Numbered from the stretch's first letter, positions 27,587-37,529 are shown. The stretch: 64,000 bases of DNA from Eudoraea adriatica DSM 19308 (GCF_000382125.1 NZ_KB907546.1:186001-250000), one strand, 5' to 3'. A program made the numbers and translations. The notes: generated from the sequence alone by a model not told the origin.

Positions 27587-28852
27587 ATGAAGAATATAAT
27601 TAAACTCATTAGGAGTGGTAAATATCTAGAATTATCTAAATTATTTAGCATATTACTGGATCAGTTTTTTATGAGTATCTCAACATTGCTTACGACAATA
27701 GTATTGGCTAGGACTTATGACAAAGTTGTCTACGCAGAATTCGTACTTCTTATTTCAGTTACACTTTTTATATTAGGGTTACAAAATTCAATTATTTCAA
27801 AACCTTATGCTATTAATCTAATTGATTTTAAAGATGAACAGCAATCTAGATATTTTCACTTTAATGCATATGCTAAGCTAATATTTTCACTTTTGATTAT
27901 TCTTATTTTTCCATTTGTTTATTTCTTGATATTTGGAGATTTTAGCGTTAGCAGATTACTCCCATATTTGACCTACATTGTAGCCTACACCTTTTATTTC
28001 TATGTTAGAGAAATGTTCTTAAGTGAAAGAAAGACTATTCAAAACCTAATATATGGCTTGTTCTGTTCTTTAAGTCTTATAGCTCTTTTGGTTTACATAT
28101 TGTATTCAAAAAACGTTAACATCAATTTTTTCTTAATAATTGCTTCCTCTATTTACTTTATTGTGACAATTGTTTTTTTTATTAATAATTTCAGGAGCAC
28201 TAAATTAATAAGAGAGGAAGTAATTCAATATATATCAGCAAATTGGAAAGTAGGAAAATGGTTATTGGGCACAAGCATTTTGTTTCAGATGAGCTCAGGA
28301 ATATTTCCATGGTTGTTATTGTATCTTACAACAAAAAATGATATTGCAATTTTTGGTGTTCTTACGAGTATTTCAAGTATTATTAATCCAATTTTACAAG
28401 CATTAAGTTCCTATTTATTACCACTGTTTGTGAAGTTTAATTTAAACTATGAAAAAATTAAAGCCCTGGTCAATAAATGGACATTAGTTTTCGGTTTCAT
28501 GGCACTTAGCCTGATAATACTAGGGTATTTTTTTGGACAAAACCTGATAATTCTATTTTTTGGAGATAAGTATTCAAAATTAGGTTATGTTGTAGTGATG
28601 CCGTTTATTGCACAAGCCATAAATATCTTTTTTCAGCCATTTAATATTTCCTTAAAGGCCATTAAAAGAACAGATGTAGAATTCTGGTTATATATTCCAA
28701 CTACAGTGCTTACTATTATAATTGGTTATTTTTCAGTTTTACAGTACGGTTTGGTAGGAGTTTTTTATACAATTTTCTTCCAAAACTTATTTTATAACAT
28801 TCTTCAGTACTTAGTCTATTTTCGATTGTTTCGGACAAAAGAAGTATTGTAA
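27587..28852 (+). CDS. wzx: Wzx-type polysaccharide flippase
   Basis: This 421-residue integral membrane protein has about twelve hydrophobic helices, the arrangement of MATE/Wzx-like oligosaccharide flippases. Sequence motifs are weak, as usual for this family; the assignment rests on topology, length and place between sugar-synthesis genes and the polymerase gene. It would move the lipid-linked repeat unit across the inner membrane. Base composition is very AT-rich. Confidence 0.75.
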   Translation: MKNIIKLIRSGKYLELSKLFSILLDQFFMSISTLLTTIVLARTYDKVVYAEFVLLISVTLFILGLQNSIISKPYAINLIDFKDEQQSRYFHFNAYAKLIFSLLIILIFPFVYFLIFGDFSVSRLLPYLTYIVAYTFYFYVREMFLSERKTIQNLIYGLFCSLSLIALLVYILYSKNVNINFFLIIASSIYFIVTIVFFINNFRSTKLIREEVIQYISANWKVGKWLLGTSILFQMSSGIFPWLLLYLTTKNDIAIFGVLTSISSIINPILQALSSYLLPLFVKFNLNYEKIKALVNKWTLVFGFMALSLIILGYFFGQNLIILFFGDKYSKLGYVVVMPFIAQAINIFFQPFNISLKAIKRTDVEFWLYIPTTVLTIIIGYFSVLQYGLVGVFYTIFFQNLFYNILQYLVYFRLFRTKEVL

Positions 28853-28882
28853 TCTAAATAGCAAATTGCATTTTCTAAATAA

Positions 28883-30079
28883 ATGAGTTTAAAATATAGT
28901 CATAAAATCTTACTTATGCTTTTCGTTACATTTCTTGTAATGAACCCAATATCATTTAATATGAATATTGCCTTAGTTGGAAAAAACGGGAAATTATTTG
29001 TTGCTTTATTGGGTATAATCATATTCCGGAAATCATTAGCACATATAAACAAATTTTTAATTAAAAATATTTGGTTGATTCTTTTTTGGGTACTTTGTTT
29101 GGTGTTTTCCATTTTTAGAATATGGAAAAAAGGATTTGATGTTGATTTGATACAAATAAATATATTGTTTATCGTTTTTATTTATTTCTTTTACCTTTTA
29201 GCCTCGGAGTATAGGATCAGGTATCGCAGGTCCAATTTATATTTCTTTAAACATTTAGCTCAGGCTATTAATATTAATTTGATTTTTTGGACTGCCATTG
29301 CTTTTCTTTTTTCTGTTAGTTTTTGGAGTTCTGTTGAAGACAGAACAGGATTAAGCCTTTTCTATGATAGTTATATACAGTTGGGAATGTTTGCTTGTAT
29401 AGGAGCTATTTCCAATTTTTATATGATTCGATATAAAAAAGTAAAGCATCGAATTGTTTACTTTATAATGTTTGTTTTGTACGCGGTTTGTATTTATTTG
29501 TCTAACTCAAGGAACGCACAGCTAATCATATTTGTATTTCTTTTATTTAATATACTGCCATTCTTAAAAAGAATAACGTTGAAGTACATTTTCATTTTAA
29601 CAATCAGTTTGTCTATTGTATCAATATTCTATTTTTCCGCAGACATATTGGAAAATGAAAGTCTTATTGAGTTCAGCTCTGGTAGGAGTTCAATATGGTA
29701 TTATATTTATGAGTATTATACCGATAATTCTATATTTCTAGGAGAAGGAATCTTTGGATTGAACAGTACTATCCTAGAAAACAATATGGATTTTAACTAT
29801 TATTTTCAGGGAATTGATTTTCTTTATTTTCATTCGTCCTATATTGAAGTTTTTTGTGCTAGTGGTATCTTAGGCTTTATCTTTTTTATGATATTTATTG
29901 TTAAATCACTTAAGAGCAAAGCAAAGTTTTATACGGCTATTATAATAATCAGTCTTCTAGTGGGTGGACTTTCCGAAAGCTTTTTAGTGCAACCCTCCAT
30001 GCTAATGTCATTTTTATTTTGGTATTTGACTGTTCAAGAAATAAATTTAAAAATTAGTAAAAGATTTGTAAATGAATAA
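28883..30079 (+). CDS. wzy: Wzy-type O-antigen/EPS polymerase
   Basis: This 398-residue membrane protein has about ten to eleven hydrophobic helices and a large loop near residues 255-310 containing SGRSSIWYYIYEYYTDNSIFLGEG, which resembles the G-x-G loop of O-antigen polymerases. Sequence conservation in this family is low, so the call relies on topology and on its place next to Wzx. Its end overlaps the next glycosyltransferase gene by eight bases. Confidence 0.7.
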   Translation: MSLKYSHKILLMLFVTFLVMNPISFNMNIALVGKNGKLFVALLGIIIFRKSLAHINKFLIKNIWLILFWVLCLVFSIFRIWKKGFDVDLIQINILFIVFIYFFYLLASEYRIRYRRSNLYFFKHLAQAININLIFWTAIAFLFSVSFWSSVEDRTGLSLFYDSYIQLGMFACIGAISNFYMIRYKKVKHRIVYFIMFVLYAVCIYLSNSRNAQLIIFVFLLFNILPFLKRITLKYIFILTISLSIVSIFYFSADILENESLIEFSSGRSSIWYYIYEYYTDNSIFLGEGIFGLNSTILENNMDFNYYFQGIDFLYFHSSYIEVFCASGILGFIFFMIFIVKSLKSKAKFYTAIIIISLLVGGLSESFLVQPSMLMSFLFWYLTVQEINLKISKRFVNE

Positions 30080-30983
30080 ATTAGCACCTATAGTACTTTT
30101 TACATACAATCGTTTATTTGAGACAAGACAGACGATTGAAGCACTTCAAAAGAATTATCTTGCTGCAGAAAGCGAATTATTTATTTTTTCAGATGGGGCA
30201 AAGGATTCTGTTGGAGAAGAAAAAGTAACACAAGTTCGTGATTATTTGAAAACCATTGATGGTTTTAAAAAAATAACCATAAAAGAAGCTAAAAAAAATT
30301 ACGGTTTGGCTAATTCCATTATAAATGGAGTGACCGAGGCTATAGATAATAATTACGGCAGGGTTATTGTATTAGAGGATGATTTGATAACTTCTCCCAA
30401 TTTCTTGGATTTTATGAACCAAGCTTTAGAGTTCTATGCTGGATTTTCAAATGTAATTTCTATTTCTGGATACACCCTGAATTTACCTAGTCTTAAAACT
30501 TATAATGCTGATTATTATGTTGGTTTTAGGGCATCTTCTTTGGGTTGGGGTACATGGAAAAATAAATGGGAAAATATAGATTGGGAAATCTCTGATTATA
30601 AGGAATTCAAAAATGATTACATACAACAATACAAGTTTTTTAAAATAGGCAGTGACTTGCCAGGTATGCTTAAAAAGCAAATAGAAGGTAAAATTGATTC
30701 TTGGGCAATTCGTTGGGTCTATCACCAATTTAAATTTGATTTATTGACTGTTTTTTCAGCAAAGTCTAAAGTAAACCATATTGGCATTACGGAAGATGCT
30801 ACAAATGCTGTTGGAGCTACAAAATTTAACACTCCATTAGACACTACGGGTAAAAGAAGTTTTGAATTCGACAAATCGTTAATTATTGATAAAAAAATAA
30901 TGAGAGAGTTTAGAGGGCGATTCTCTATTAGAAGGCGTTCAACAGACAAGTTCTGGCGAATTATTAAAAACTTTAAAAATTAA
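30072..30983 (+). CDS. glycosyltransferase, GT-A fold (GT2-like)
   Basis: This 303-residue cytosolic transferase starts with LAPIVLFTYNRLFETRQTIEALQ, the typical donor-binding opening of GT-A enzymes, and has a DxD-like metal motif in VIVLEDDLITSPNFLDFM. The ASSLGWGTWKNKWENIDWE segment in the middle resembles GT families that extend polysaccharides. It overlaps wzy by eight bases, so it is coupled to it. The donor sugar is unknown. Confidence 0.78.
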   Translation: MNKLAPIVLFTYNRLFETRQTIEALQKNYLAAESELFIFSDGAKDSVGEEKVTQVRDYLKTIDGFKKITIKEAKKNYGLANSIINGVTEAIDNNYGRVIVLEDDLITSPNFLDFMNQALEFYAGFSNVISISGYTLNLPSLKTYNADYYVGFRASSLGWGTWKNKWENIDWEISDYKEFKNDYIQQYKFFKIGSDLPGMLKKQIEGKIDSWAIRWVYHQFKFDLLTVFSAKSKVNHIGITEDATNAVGATKFNTPLDTTGKRSFEFDKSLIIDKKIMREFRGRFSIRRRSTDKFWRIIKNFKN

Positions 30984-31053
30984 AAATGATAGTACCGCTA
31001 TCTAATAGTTATTATATCCCATTTGGGATTTTAAGATCAACTAAAATAAAATA

Positions 31054-32163
31054 ATGCGCCTGAAAATATTAGTTTTTCATCCAGCCTTGGCAACATACCG
31101 TGTAGATTTTTTTAACTCGGTAGATGAAAACTTTGACGCTAAGTTTTTTTTTGAATATAAAGAACAAGCATCTCATAAATTCAGTAAGAATTATTTACAA
31201 TCTAAATGTACATTTAAAAGCAATTATTTATCCAAAGGTTTTGAGTTGTTTGGTCGATCTATAAGATTTGGAATAAATTCAATTATTAGAAAAGAAAGAC
31301 CCAATGTAATCATATGCAGTGAATTTGGCCCTGTAACTATTTTGGTTTTTCTACATTATATTCTAACAAGAAATAGATTTAAACTCTATACGATATGTGA
31401 TGATAGTCTAGCAAATTGTATAGATAGGAAAGGAATACGTTCTATTGTACGAAATTTAGTTTCAAAGAACATTGACGGAATTATATTTCCGAGCCATGAA
31501 GTATGTGAATGGTATCAAAATAACATTTCCGTAAAGCCAAAGACATTGATTTTACCTATCATTCATAATGATAAGGTATTTAGGGCCGAATTGCTCAAAA
31601 GTTTAAATATTGCCAATAGAAATATTGAATTATGTAAGCTTATTAACAAAAAGGTAATCTTGTATTTAGGTCGTTTAGTAGAAGTGAAAAACTTGTTTTT
31701 TTTGATAAAGGTTATCTCTAAGTTAAAAGAATTGGATTGGATTCTGGTTATTGTTGGAAAAGGTGAAATGATGAATAATTTGAAAAATCAAGTGGTAAAA
31801 TCTAATATCACAGACAAAGTTCATTTTACGGGTTTCAAAGAAGGACCTGAACTTCTTGCTTGGTATAATATTGCGCAATTATTTGTTTTGCCGAGCACTT
31901 TTGAACGTTTTGGAGCTGTAGTTAATGAGGCACTATTAGCTGGTTGTCCTGTATTATGTTCAGAAATAGCTGGTGCCTCAACATTAATAACAAATGAAAA
32001 TGGTAAGTTGTTCAGTCCATATGAAGAAATCCAATTGGCAGCTATGTTAGAACTGATGCTACAGGATATATCACCTATTAAGGGTCAATTGTCGAATATT
32101 CGAAAAAGTAAAATGCCATTTACTTTTGATGAAAAAATAAAGGAATTATTTGAAAAAATATAA
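31054..32163 (+). CDS. glycosyltransferase family 4 protein
   Basis: This 369-residue GT-B enzyme has a C-terminal donor-binding domain with ILYLGRLVEVKNLFFLIKVI, VHFTGFKEGPELLAWY, LFVLPSTFERFGAVVNEALLAGCPVLCSE (the E-x7-E motif region) and ENGKLFSPY. It is expected to transfer a nucleotide-activated sugar to the growing lipid-linked unit at the cytoplasmic face. A 361-base gap containing gene debris follows it. Confidence 0.83.
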   Translation: MRLKILVFHPALATYRVDFFNSVDENFDAKFFFEYKEQASHKFSKNYLQSKCTFKSNYLSKGFELFGRSIRFGINSIIRKERPNVIICSEFGPVTILVFLHYILTRNRFKLYTICDDSLANCIDRKGIRSIVRNLVSKNIDGIIFPSHEVCEWYQNNISVKPKTLILPIIHNDKVFRAELLKSLNIANRNIELCKLINKKVILYLGRLVEVKNLFFLIKVISKLKELDWILVIVGKGEMMNNLKNQVVKSNITDKVHFTGFKEGPELLAWYNIAQLFVLPSTFERFGAVVNEALLAGCPVLCSEIAGASTLITNENGKLFSPYEEIQLAAMLELMLQDISPIKGQLSNIRKSKMPFTFDEKIKELFEKI

Positions 32164-32282
32164 TTCCCTTTTGACCACAAGAATAATGTAAAGTGACAGA
32201 AAATGAAGGCTTTAAATTTCTATTAAATTCACCGTATGAGTAAAAATAGCTATAAAACTAAGAAACGGGGTATTTCATATGC

Positions 32283-32395
32283 TTTGAAAAGATGATGTTT
32301 GCTGTTTATGAGAAAGTTATTTGCGATGAAACCTATATCAGAATTCGATTTTTGTCAAGTATAAAAGATTCTTGAATTTAAATAACCTGATTTGG
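32283..32395 (+). pseudogene. decayed fragment of a TupA-like ATP-grasp gene
   Basis: This stretch aligns by eye with the 5' part of the gene that follows (about 32612-32715). Shared runs include gatgaaacctatat, attcgattttt, gtcaagtataaaag and ttcttgaa. The remnant has stops and frame breaks upstream and then reads FVKYKRFLNLNN, against FVKYKRFLNLKN in the intact copy. It is the leftover of a third tandem copy, too short and broken to code for an enzyme. The rest of the gap (32164-32524) shows nothing recognisable. Confidence 0.8.
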
Positions 32396-32524
32396 GATTT
32401 ATGCGCTTATCATGCTTTAAAAAAGATTTAAAAAAATTGTAATTGGTTTTCTTGATATAAAGGCATGCCCACCCATTCACATTTAATTAAAAATGTATAA
32501 ATTAATATTTTCAGTAAATCAACA

Positions 32525-33454
32525 TTGAATAAATCAATAAAAGAGGTTCCGTTAAAAGAAACGATATCTTCGCAACCCCTGCATGAAATTTCGCGGCCTT
32601 TACAAAGTTTTGTACGACCGCTTTTGATGCTTTTGCGAAAGTTGACCAATGATGAAACCTATATTCGAATTCGATTTTTTGTCAAGTATAAAAGGTTCTT
32701 GAACTTAAAGAATCCGGATACTTTTTTTGCCAAGATCAATTGGCTTAAATTAAACCAAAAAGACCCACTGTTTACCAAGATTGTAGACAAGTATGAAGTA
32801 CGTAAACACATTAAAGAAAAAATTGGCCAGGAATATTTGATTGAATTGCTTGGTGTATACAATAGTGCCGAAGCTATTGATTTTGATGATTTGCCAAGCT
32901 CATTCGTATTGAAGCCTACCCATGGCTCTGATTGGGTGCTGCTTTGTAAGGATAAGTCAGAATTTGATATTGTGTTGGCAAAAAAAACCCTACGTAAATG
33001 GTTAAAAAGCAACTATTATAAAATGTGGGGGGAATATATTTATAAAGATGTTCCGCCAAGGATAATCTGTGAGAAAATGTTGACTAACCTGGATGGTTCT
33101 ACGATTGTAGATTATAAGATCTATTGTTTTAATGGAGAACCGAAATTTATACATACTGATAAGGATAAATACAAAAACCATACCCTTGATTTCTATGATT
33201 TGAAATGGAACCGCCTCCCTTTTGGTCTGTTGTTTCCAAGGTCTGAAGAGGGGTTGCCCAAGCCCAAATCCTTACAAAAAATGATAGAAATTGCGACCAT
33301 TTTGTCTAAAGATTTTAAATTTGTGCGTGTAGATCTTTACGAAGAAAATGGAAGGATATATTTTGGGGAGTTGACTTTTTACCCATGCAATGGCTTTGGT
33401 AACTTTTATCCTCCATCCATGGATTATGAAATGGGTAAATTAATAAATTTATAA
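32525..33454 (+). CDS. TupA-like ATP-grasp protein, copy 1
   Basis: This 309-residue protein matches the TupA-like ATP-grasp family, named after a teichuronopeptide synthesis gene. Landmarks are FFAKINWLKLNQKDPLFTKIVDKYEVR, the ATP-grasp lysine strand SFVLKPTHGSDW, RIICEKML, VDYKIYCFNGEPKFIHTD and FVRVDLYEENGRIYFGELTFYPCNGFGNF. ATP-grasp enzymes join a carboxylate to an amine, so it may attach an amino acid to the polysaccharide. The TTG at 32525 is the longest start; an ATG at 32627 is the alternative, because the second copy aligns from near there. Confidence 0.85.
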   Translation: MNKSIKEVPLKETISSQPLHEISRPLQSFVRPLLMLLRKLTNDETYIRIRFFVKYKRFLNLKNPDTFFAKINWLKLNQKDPLFTKIVDKYEVRKHIKEKIGQEYLIELLGVYNSAEAIDFDDLPSSFVLKPTHGSDWVLLCKDKSEFDIVLAKKTLRKWLKSNYYKMWGEYIYKDVPPRIICEKMLTNLDGSTIVDYKIYCFNGEPKFIHTDKDKYKNHTLDFYDLKWNRLPFGLLFPRSEEGLPKPKSLQKMIEIATILSKDFKFVRVDLYEENGRIYFGELTFYPCNGFGNFYPPSMDYEMGKLINL

Positions 33455-33473
33455 ATTACTTTTTTTTTAATCA

Positions 33474-34343
33474 ATGTATCAAAGAATGCCAACTCGTTTA
33501 AAGCATATTATTTTGGTTATTTTAAGAAAAATAACCAATGATGTATTATATATAAAAGTCAGATTTTTTATTACCTATAAACGCTTTATCAATTTACAAA
33601 AACCCAAAACCTTTTTTGCCAAGATAAATTGGCTGAAATTATATGATAGAAATCCAAGATATACCAGGTTGGTAGATAAATATGAAGTAAGAAAGTACAT
33701 TGAGGAAAAAATAGGCAGTGAATATTTGATTGAAAACATTGGTATTTATAAAGACCCGGAAGAAATTGATTTTAATTCCTTGCCCAATGCGCTTGTTTTT
33801 AAAGCTACCCATGGCGCTGCATGGCAAATTATATGTCATGATAAATCTGAATTAGACATTAATAAATCTAAAAAAACCATGAACAAATGGTTAAAAAGTA
33901 ATTTTTATATGATGTGGGGGGAGCATGTTTATAAAGATGTGGTCCCAAGGATTATTTGTGAAGAATTGCTTTTAAATGAAAATGAACCTTGTTTAATAGA
34001 TTATAAATTCCACTGTTTTCATGGAAAACCTACCTATATTCAAATTGATAGAAATAGGTTTCAAAGGCATACCCTGGATTTTTATGATCTGGAATGGAAC
34101 CGTTTACCTTTTGGATTGTGGTTTCCTCCCTCGAAAAATACTATTCCAAAACCTGGACCATTGGCTAAGATGATAGAATTAGCTAAAGTTTTATCTAAGG
34201 AATTTAAATATGTACGCGTCGATTTTTATGTGGTAAAAGATAAAATATATTTTGGGGAATTAACCTTTTTTCCATGTAATGGGTTCGGGGTCTTTGATCC
34301 TTCTACAATGGATTATGAATTTGGTAAGTTATTAGAATTATAA
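33474..34343 (+). CDS. TupA-like ATP-grasp protein, copy 2
   Basis: This 289-residue paralogue of the preceding gene has the same motif order: FFAKINWLKLYDRNPRYTRLVDKYEVRKYI, ALVFKATHGAAW (the position of the ATP-grasp lysine), RIICEELL, IDYKFHCFHGKPTYIQID and FVRVDFYVV-like YVRVDFYVVKDKIYFGELTFFPCNGFG. It follows copy 1 by only 19 bases. The pair could ligate different amino acids or the same one at two positions. The first ATG (33474) and a second at 33486 are both possible starts. Confidence 0.85.
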   Translation: MYQRMPTRLKHIILVILRKITNDVLYIKVRFFITYKRFINLQKPKTFFAKINWLKLYDRNPRYTRLVDKYEVRKYIEEKIGSEYLIENIGIYKDPEEIDFNSLPNALVFKATHGAAWQIICHDKSELDINKSKKTMNKWLKSNFYMMWGEHVYKDVVPRIICEELLLNENEPCLIDYKFHCFHGKPTYIQIDRNRFQRHTLDFYDLEWNRLPFGLWFPPSKNTIPKPGPLAKMIELAKVLSKEFKYVRVDFYVVKDKIYFGELTFFPCNGFGVFDPSTMDYEFGKLLEL

Positions 34344-34544
34344 ATTCCGATATAAGAATACTAATATTGAATAAAGAGTTTAAATACCGTTTATCATCTT
34401 ATGAAATGAGCTATAGGGTCGATCGTAAAGAAAATGTCTTTAAGTCATTTTTAGAGAGGGAGCCAATTGGCGCGCTCCAATACAAAGCGAAATGTTCAAT
34501 GGCGAATTACATCTGACCAACAAAAAACAAATAAATTTGAACAG

Positions 34545-36812
34545 ATGAAAATACTGTTTATTCATAATAATTATGCCAGCAATACCAGTGGGGAGGAATT
34601 TGCAGCCGAGGCCATGGAGCGTTTACTTATCACCAATGGTTATGAGGTAGCATGGTATAGACGATTTTCGGATGTAATAAACAACTCATTTTCAAAAAAG
34701 GTCTCGGCTTTTTTTTTAGGAATTTATAACCCTAGGGCAATAAGTGAAATCAAGGATTTACTTTCCAGTTTTGAGCCGGATGTAGTACAAATTCAGAATC
34801 TTTATCCCTTTATATCCCCTGCAATTATAAAAACGATAAGAAAAAAAGGCATTCCTATTGTGATGCGCTGCCCCAATTATCGATTGTTTTGCCCTACAGG
34901 ACTTCATATGGATGGCAAAGGGAAAGTTTGTGAAAAATGTTTGTCAGTAGGTCGAGAGCTTAATTGTATTGTCAAAAACTGTGAAAAAGATTATGCCAAA
35001 AGTATAGGGTATGCACTCAGGAATTTTTTAGCACGAACCCTTTGGGGACTTACCAGGAACATGGATGCCTATATGGTACAGACTGCGTTTCAAAGGGAAA
35101 AATTTATTAATAATGGTATACCCCCTAAAAAACTGTTTATTGTTCCGGGGATAACCCCATCCATCCCTACCGGCAATGAATCCTTTGAATCTAAATACGT
35201 GTCCTTTGTGGGCAGGATAAGCGAGGAAAAAGGAATTAAGGAGTTTCTGGAGGCTGCGAGCTTATTGCCAACGCTTCCGTTTGTGGTTGCTGGTGGAGTT
35301 AAGAAATCCCAATCCGATCTTAAGGCAAGTTCACCCGCCAATGTAATATGGAAGGGATTTCTATCTGGTAAGGACCTGGATTTGATTTTTAAGCAATCAA
35401 AAATAGTGGTGGTTCCCAGTAAATGGTACGAAGGTTTCCCAAATGTTATTACCAAGGCAATGAAACATGGGAAACCCGTAATTACGAGCAATTTGGGAGC
35501 CATGGCCGCCATCATTGATCACAGGGAAAATGGTGTATTGGTAGGACCGGGCGATACCATAGGTTTGGCCAAGGCCATACAGGAGTTATATAGGGATACC
35601 GAAAAATGCAACTTATATGGGGGCAATGCCAAAAAGAAAGCTGACACCCTTTTTTCTCCCACCAAGGTTTATGATGATTTAATGGGGCTATACAATGGAT
35701 TACTTAAGGAAAAAGAAAAGAGCACTAGGAAGATTTTGTTTATCCTTCATTATCCCCCTCCGGTTCATGGGGCTGCAATGGTAGGACAGTACATTATGGA
35801 AAGTAATTCTTTAAACTCCAACTTTGATTGCCAATATATAAATTTGGGCACATCAGTTAGTATTGATGAAATTGGTAAAGGAAGCTTAATTAAAGGTATT
35901 CGTTATTTTAAACTTTTAGGTCTTACAATTAAGAAATTGTATCGCTTTAAGCCAAATCTGGTATATTTAACCCTAACCGCATCCGGTGCTGGCTTTTATA
36001 AAGATAGTATTATTGTCATGATGGCTAAGGCATTCGGAAAAAAAGTAGTGGTCCATTTCCATAACAAAGGCGTTGGCAAACGCCAGGATAAATGGTTCGA
36101 TAATCTGTTGTACAAAATGGTGTTTAAAAAAACAGAGGTCATATTACTTTCAGAACATCTGTATCCAGATATTGGGAAGTACTTCCCAAAAAAACGCGTA
36201 CATTATTGTGCTAATGGCATCCCCGAAAACAAGGTTTTAAAATTAATAACCAAAAGCAATAAGTCAAAAGTTGAGATTTTATTCCTATCCAATTTAATCA
36301 CTTCTAAAGGAGTATATATACTCTTAGAGGCATGTCAAATTCTGCAAGCAAAAAAACTACCGTTTCATTGTACTTTTATCGGCGGGGGCGGTGATGTTAC
36401 AGTAGAACAGTTTCAGGAAAAAGTAAATGCGTTGGGTTTAAGCAACAATGTTCATTATGCAGGTCGAAAATATGGAGTGGAAAAGGAAGAGGCGTATTCC
36501 CAAGCCGATATTTTTACGCTACCCACATTCAATGAATGTTTTCCTTTGGTTTTATTGGAAGCCATGCAGTTCTCTTTGCCGATTGTTTCGACCTATGAGG
36601 GTGGCATCCGAGAAATTGTCAAAGATGGGAAGACTGGTTTTTTAGTCCAGCAGCAGGATGCTAATGCCTTGGCTGAAAAATTGGAAATATTGATATTGAA
36701 TCCGGAATTACGATTAAGAATGGGCGAAGCAGGGAGAAAGCACTATGAAAAACACTTTACTTTAGAGTTATTTGAGACACGATTTTCCAACATAATTAAA
36801 GAATTAGTTTAA
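34545..36812 (+). CDS. bimodular GT4-GT4 glycosyltransferase fusion
   Basis: This protein of about 755 residues consists of two complete GT-B glycosyltransferases in tandem. Module 1 (about 1-390) starts MKILFIHNNYASNTSGEE and contains FVGRISEEKGIKEFLEAA and PSKWYEGFPNVITKAMKHGKPVIT, plus a cysteine-bearing insert (CPTGLHMDGKGKVCEKCLS). Module 2 (from about 396) starts ILFILHYPPPVHGAAMVGQY and contains FTLPTFNECFPLVLLEAMQFSLPIVST. The ATG at 34545 is preferred to a TTG at 34467, which adds an unrelated polar leader. It probably adds two successive sugars. Confidence 0.85.
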   Translation: MKILFIHNNYASNTSGEEFAAEAMERLLITNGYEVAWYRRFSDVINNSFSKKVSAFFLGIYNPRAISEIKDLLSSFEPDVVQIQNLYPFISPAIIKTIRKKGIPIVMRCPNYRLFCPTGLHMDGKGKVCEKCLSVGRELNCIVKNCEKDYAKSIGYALRNFLARTLWGLTRNMDAYMVQTAFQREKFINNGIPPKKLFIVPGITPSIPTGNESFESKYVSFVGRISEEKGIKEFLEAASLLPTLPFVVAGGVKKSQSDLKASSPANVIWKGFLSGKDLDLIFKQSKIVVVPSKWYEGFPNVITKAMKHGKPVITSNLGAMAAIIDHRENGVLVGPGDTIGLAKAIQELYRDTEKCNLYGGNAKKKADTLFSPTKVYDDLMGLYNGLLKEKEKSTRKILFILHYPPPVHGAAMVGQYIMESNSLNSNFDCQYINLGTSVSIDEIGKGSLIKGIRYFKLLGLTIKKLYRFKPNLVYLTLTASGAGFYKDSIIVMMAKAFGKKVVVHFHNKGVGKRQDKWFDNLLYKMVFKKTEVILLSEHLYPDIGKYFPKKRVHYCANGIPENKVLKLITKSNKSKVEILFLSNLITSKGVYILLEACQILQAKKLPFHCTFIGGGGDVTVEQFQEKVNALGLSNNVHYAGRKYGVEKEEAYSQADIFTLPTFNECFPLVLLEAMQFSLPIVSTYEGGIREIVKDGKTGFLVQQQDANALAEKLEILILNPELRLRMGEAGRKHYEKHFTLELFETRFSNIIKELV

Positions 36813-37529
36813 ATGAAACTTTTAGGGTATACCATCAAAACAAACTATCCGCAACTGCCGGTTGAAAAAAAAACGGTTATAAACACCATAAATCCACATT
36901 CTTATTGTGTGGCAAAACAGGATACCGCTTTTGAAGCCGCCTTAAAGGCATCGGATGTTTTATTGCCCGACGGTGTAGGAATAGTACTTGCAGCTAAAAT
37001 ACTAAATGGACAAAAAATCCAAAAAATTGCGGGTTATGATATATTTATATACCTGATGCATCACCTTAATGCTACCAAAGGATCGTGCTTTTTTCTAGGG
37101 GCCTCAGAACAAACCCTGACCCTTATTAAAATACGGGCAGCAAAAGAATTTCCCAACATTACCATTAATGCCTATTCACCACCTTATAAACCTGCGTTTA
37201 GTAAGGTAGATAGTGAAGAAATGTGTCGTAGGGTGAATGCATGTGGACCTGAAGTATTGTTTGTGGGGATGACCGCTCCCAAACAGGAAAAATGGGTGAA
37301 GCGGCATAAAGAGGCACTTAACGCACATATAATATGCTCAATTGGCGCTGTATTTGATTTTTTTGCGGGAACTTCAAAAAGAGCACCAGAGTGGATCATA
37401 AATATTGGACTGGAATGGTTCCATAGAAGTCTTGTGAGTCCAAGTCGCTTAGGTACTCGGAATCTAAAATCTAATCCTAAATTTATTTGGGATATATTTA
37501 AATATAAATTTAAACTAATTGAAAAGTGA
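36813..37529 (+). CDS. WecG/TagA/CpsF family glycosyltransferase
   Basis: This 238-residue GT26-type enzyme has the family landmarks VLLPDGVGIVLAAKILNG, GYDIF, CFFLGASEQTL, FVGMTAPKQEKWVKRH and SIGAVFDFFAGTSKRAPEWI. These proteins add N-acetylmannosamine-type or uronic sugars to lipid-linked GlcNAc. The ATG is the base after the previous stop codon, and the gene overlaps the next by four bases, so 34545-39138 is a tightly coupled set. Confidence 0.88.
   Translation: MKLLGYTIKTNYPQLPVEKKTVINTINPHSYCVAKQDTAFEAALKASDVLLPDGVGIVLAAKILNGQKIQKIAGYDIFIYLMHHLNATKGSCFFLGASEQTLTLIKIRAAKEFPNITINAYSPPYKPAFSKVDSEEMCRRVNACGPEVLFVGMTAPKQEKWVKRHKEALNAHIICSIGAVFDFFAGTSKRAPEWIINIGLEWFHRSLVSPSRLGTRNLKSNPKFIWDIFKYKFKLIEK

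Noticed and set aside
34406-34516. Short frame of 36 codons upstream of the bimodular glycosyltransferase gene
   Set aside because: It has an ATG and a stop and reads like protein in places (VDRKENVFKSFLEREPIG), but no family or ribosome binding site was recognised and it may be a leftover of a deleted gene.
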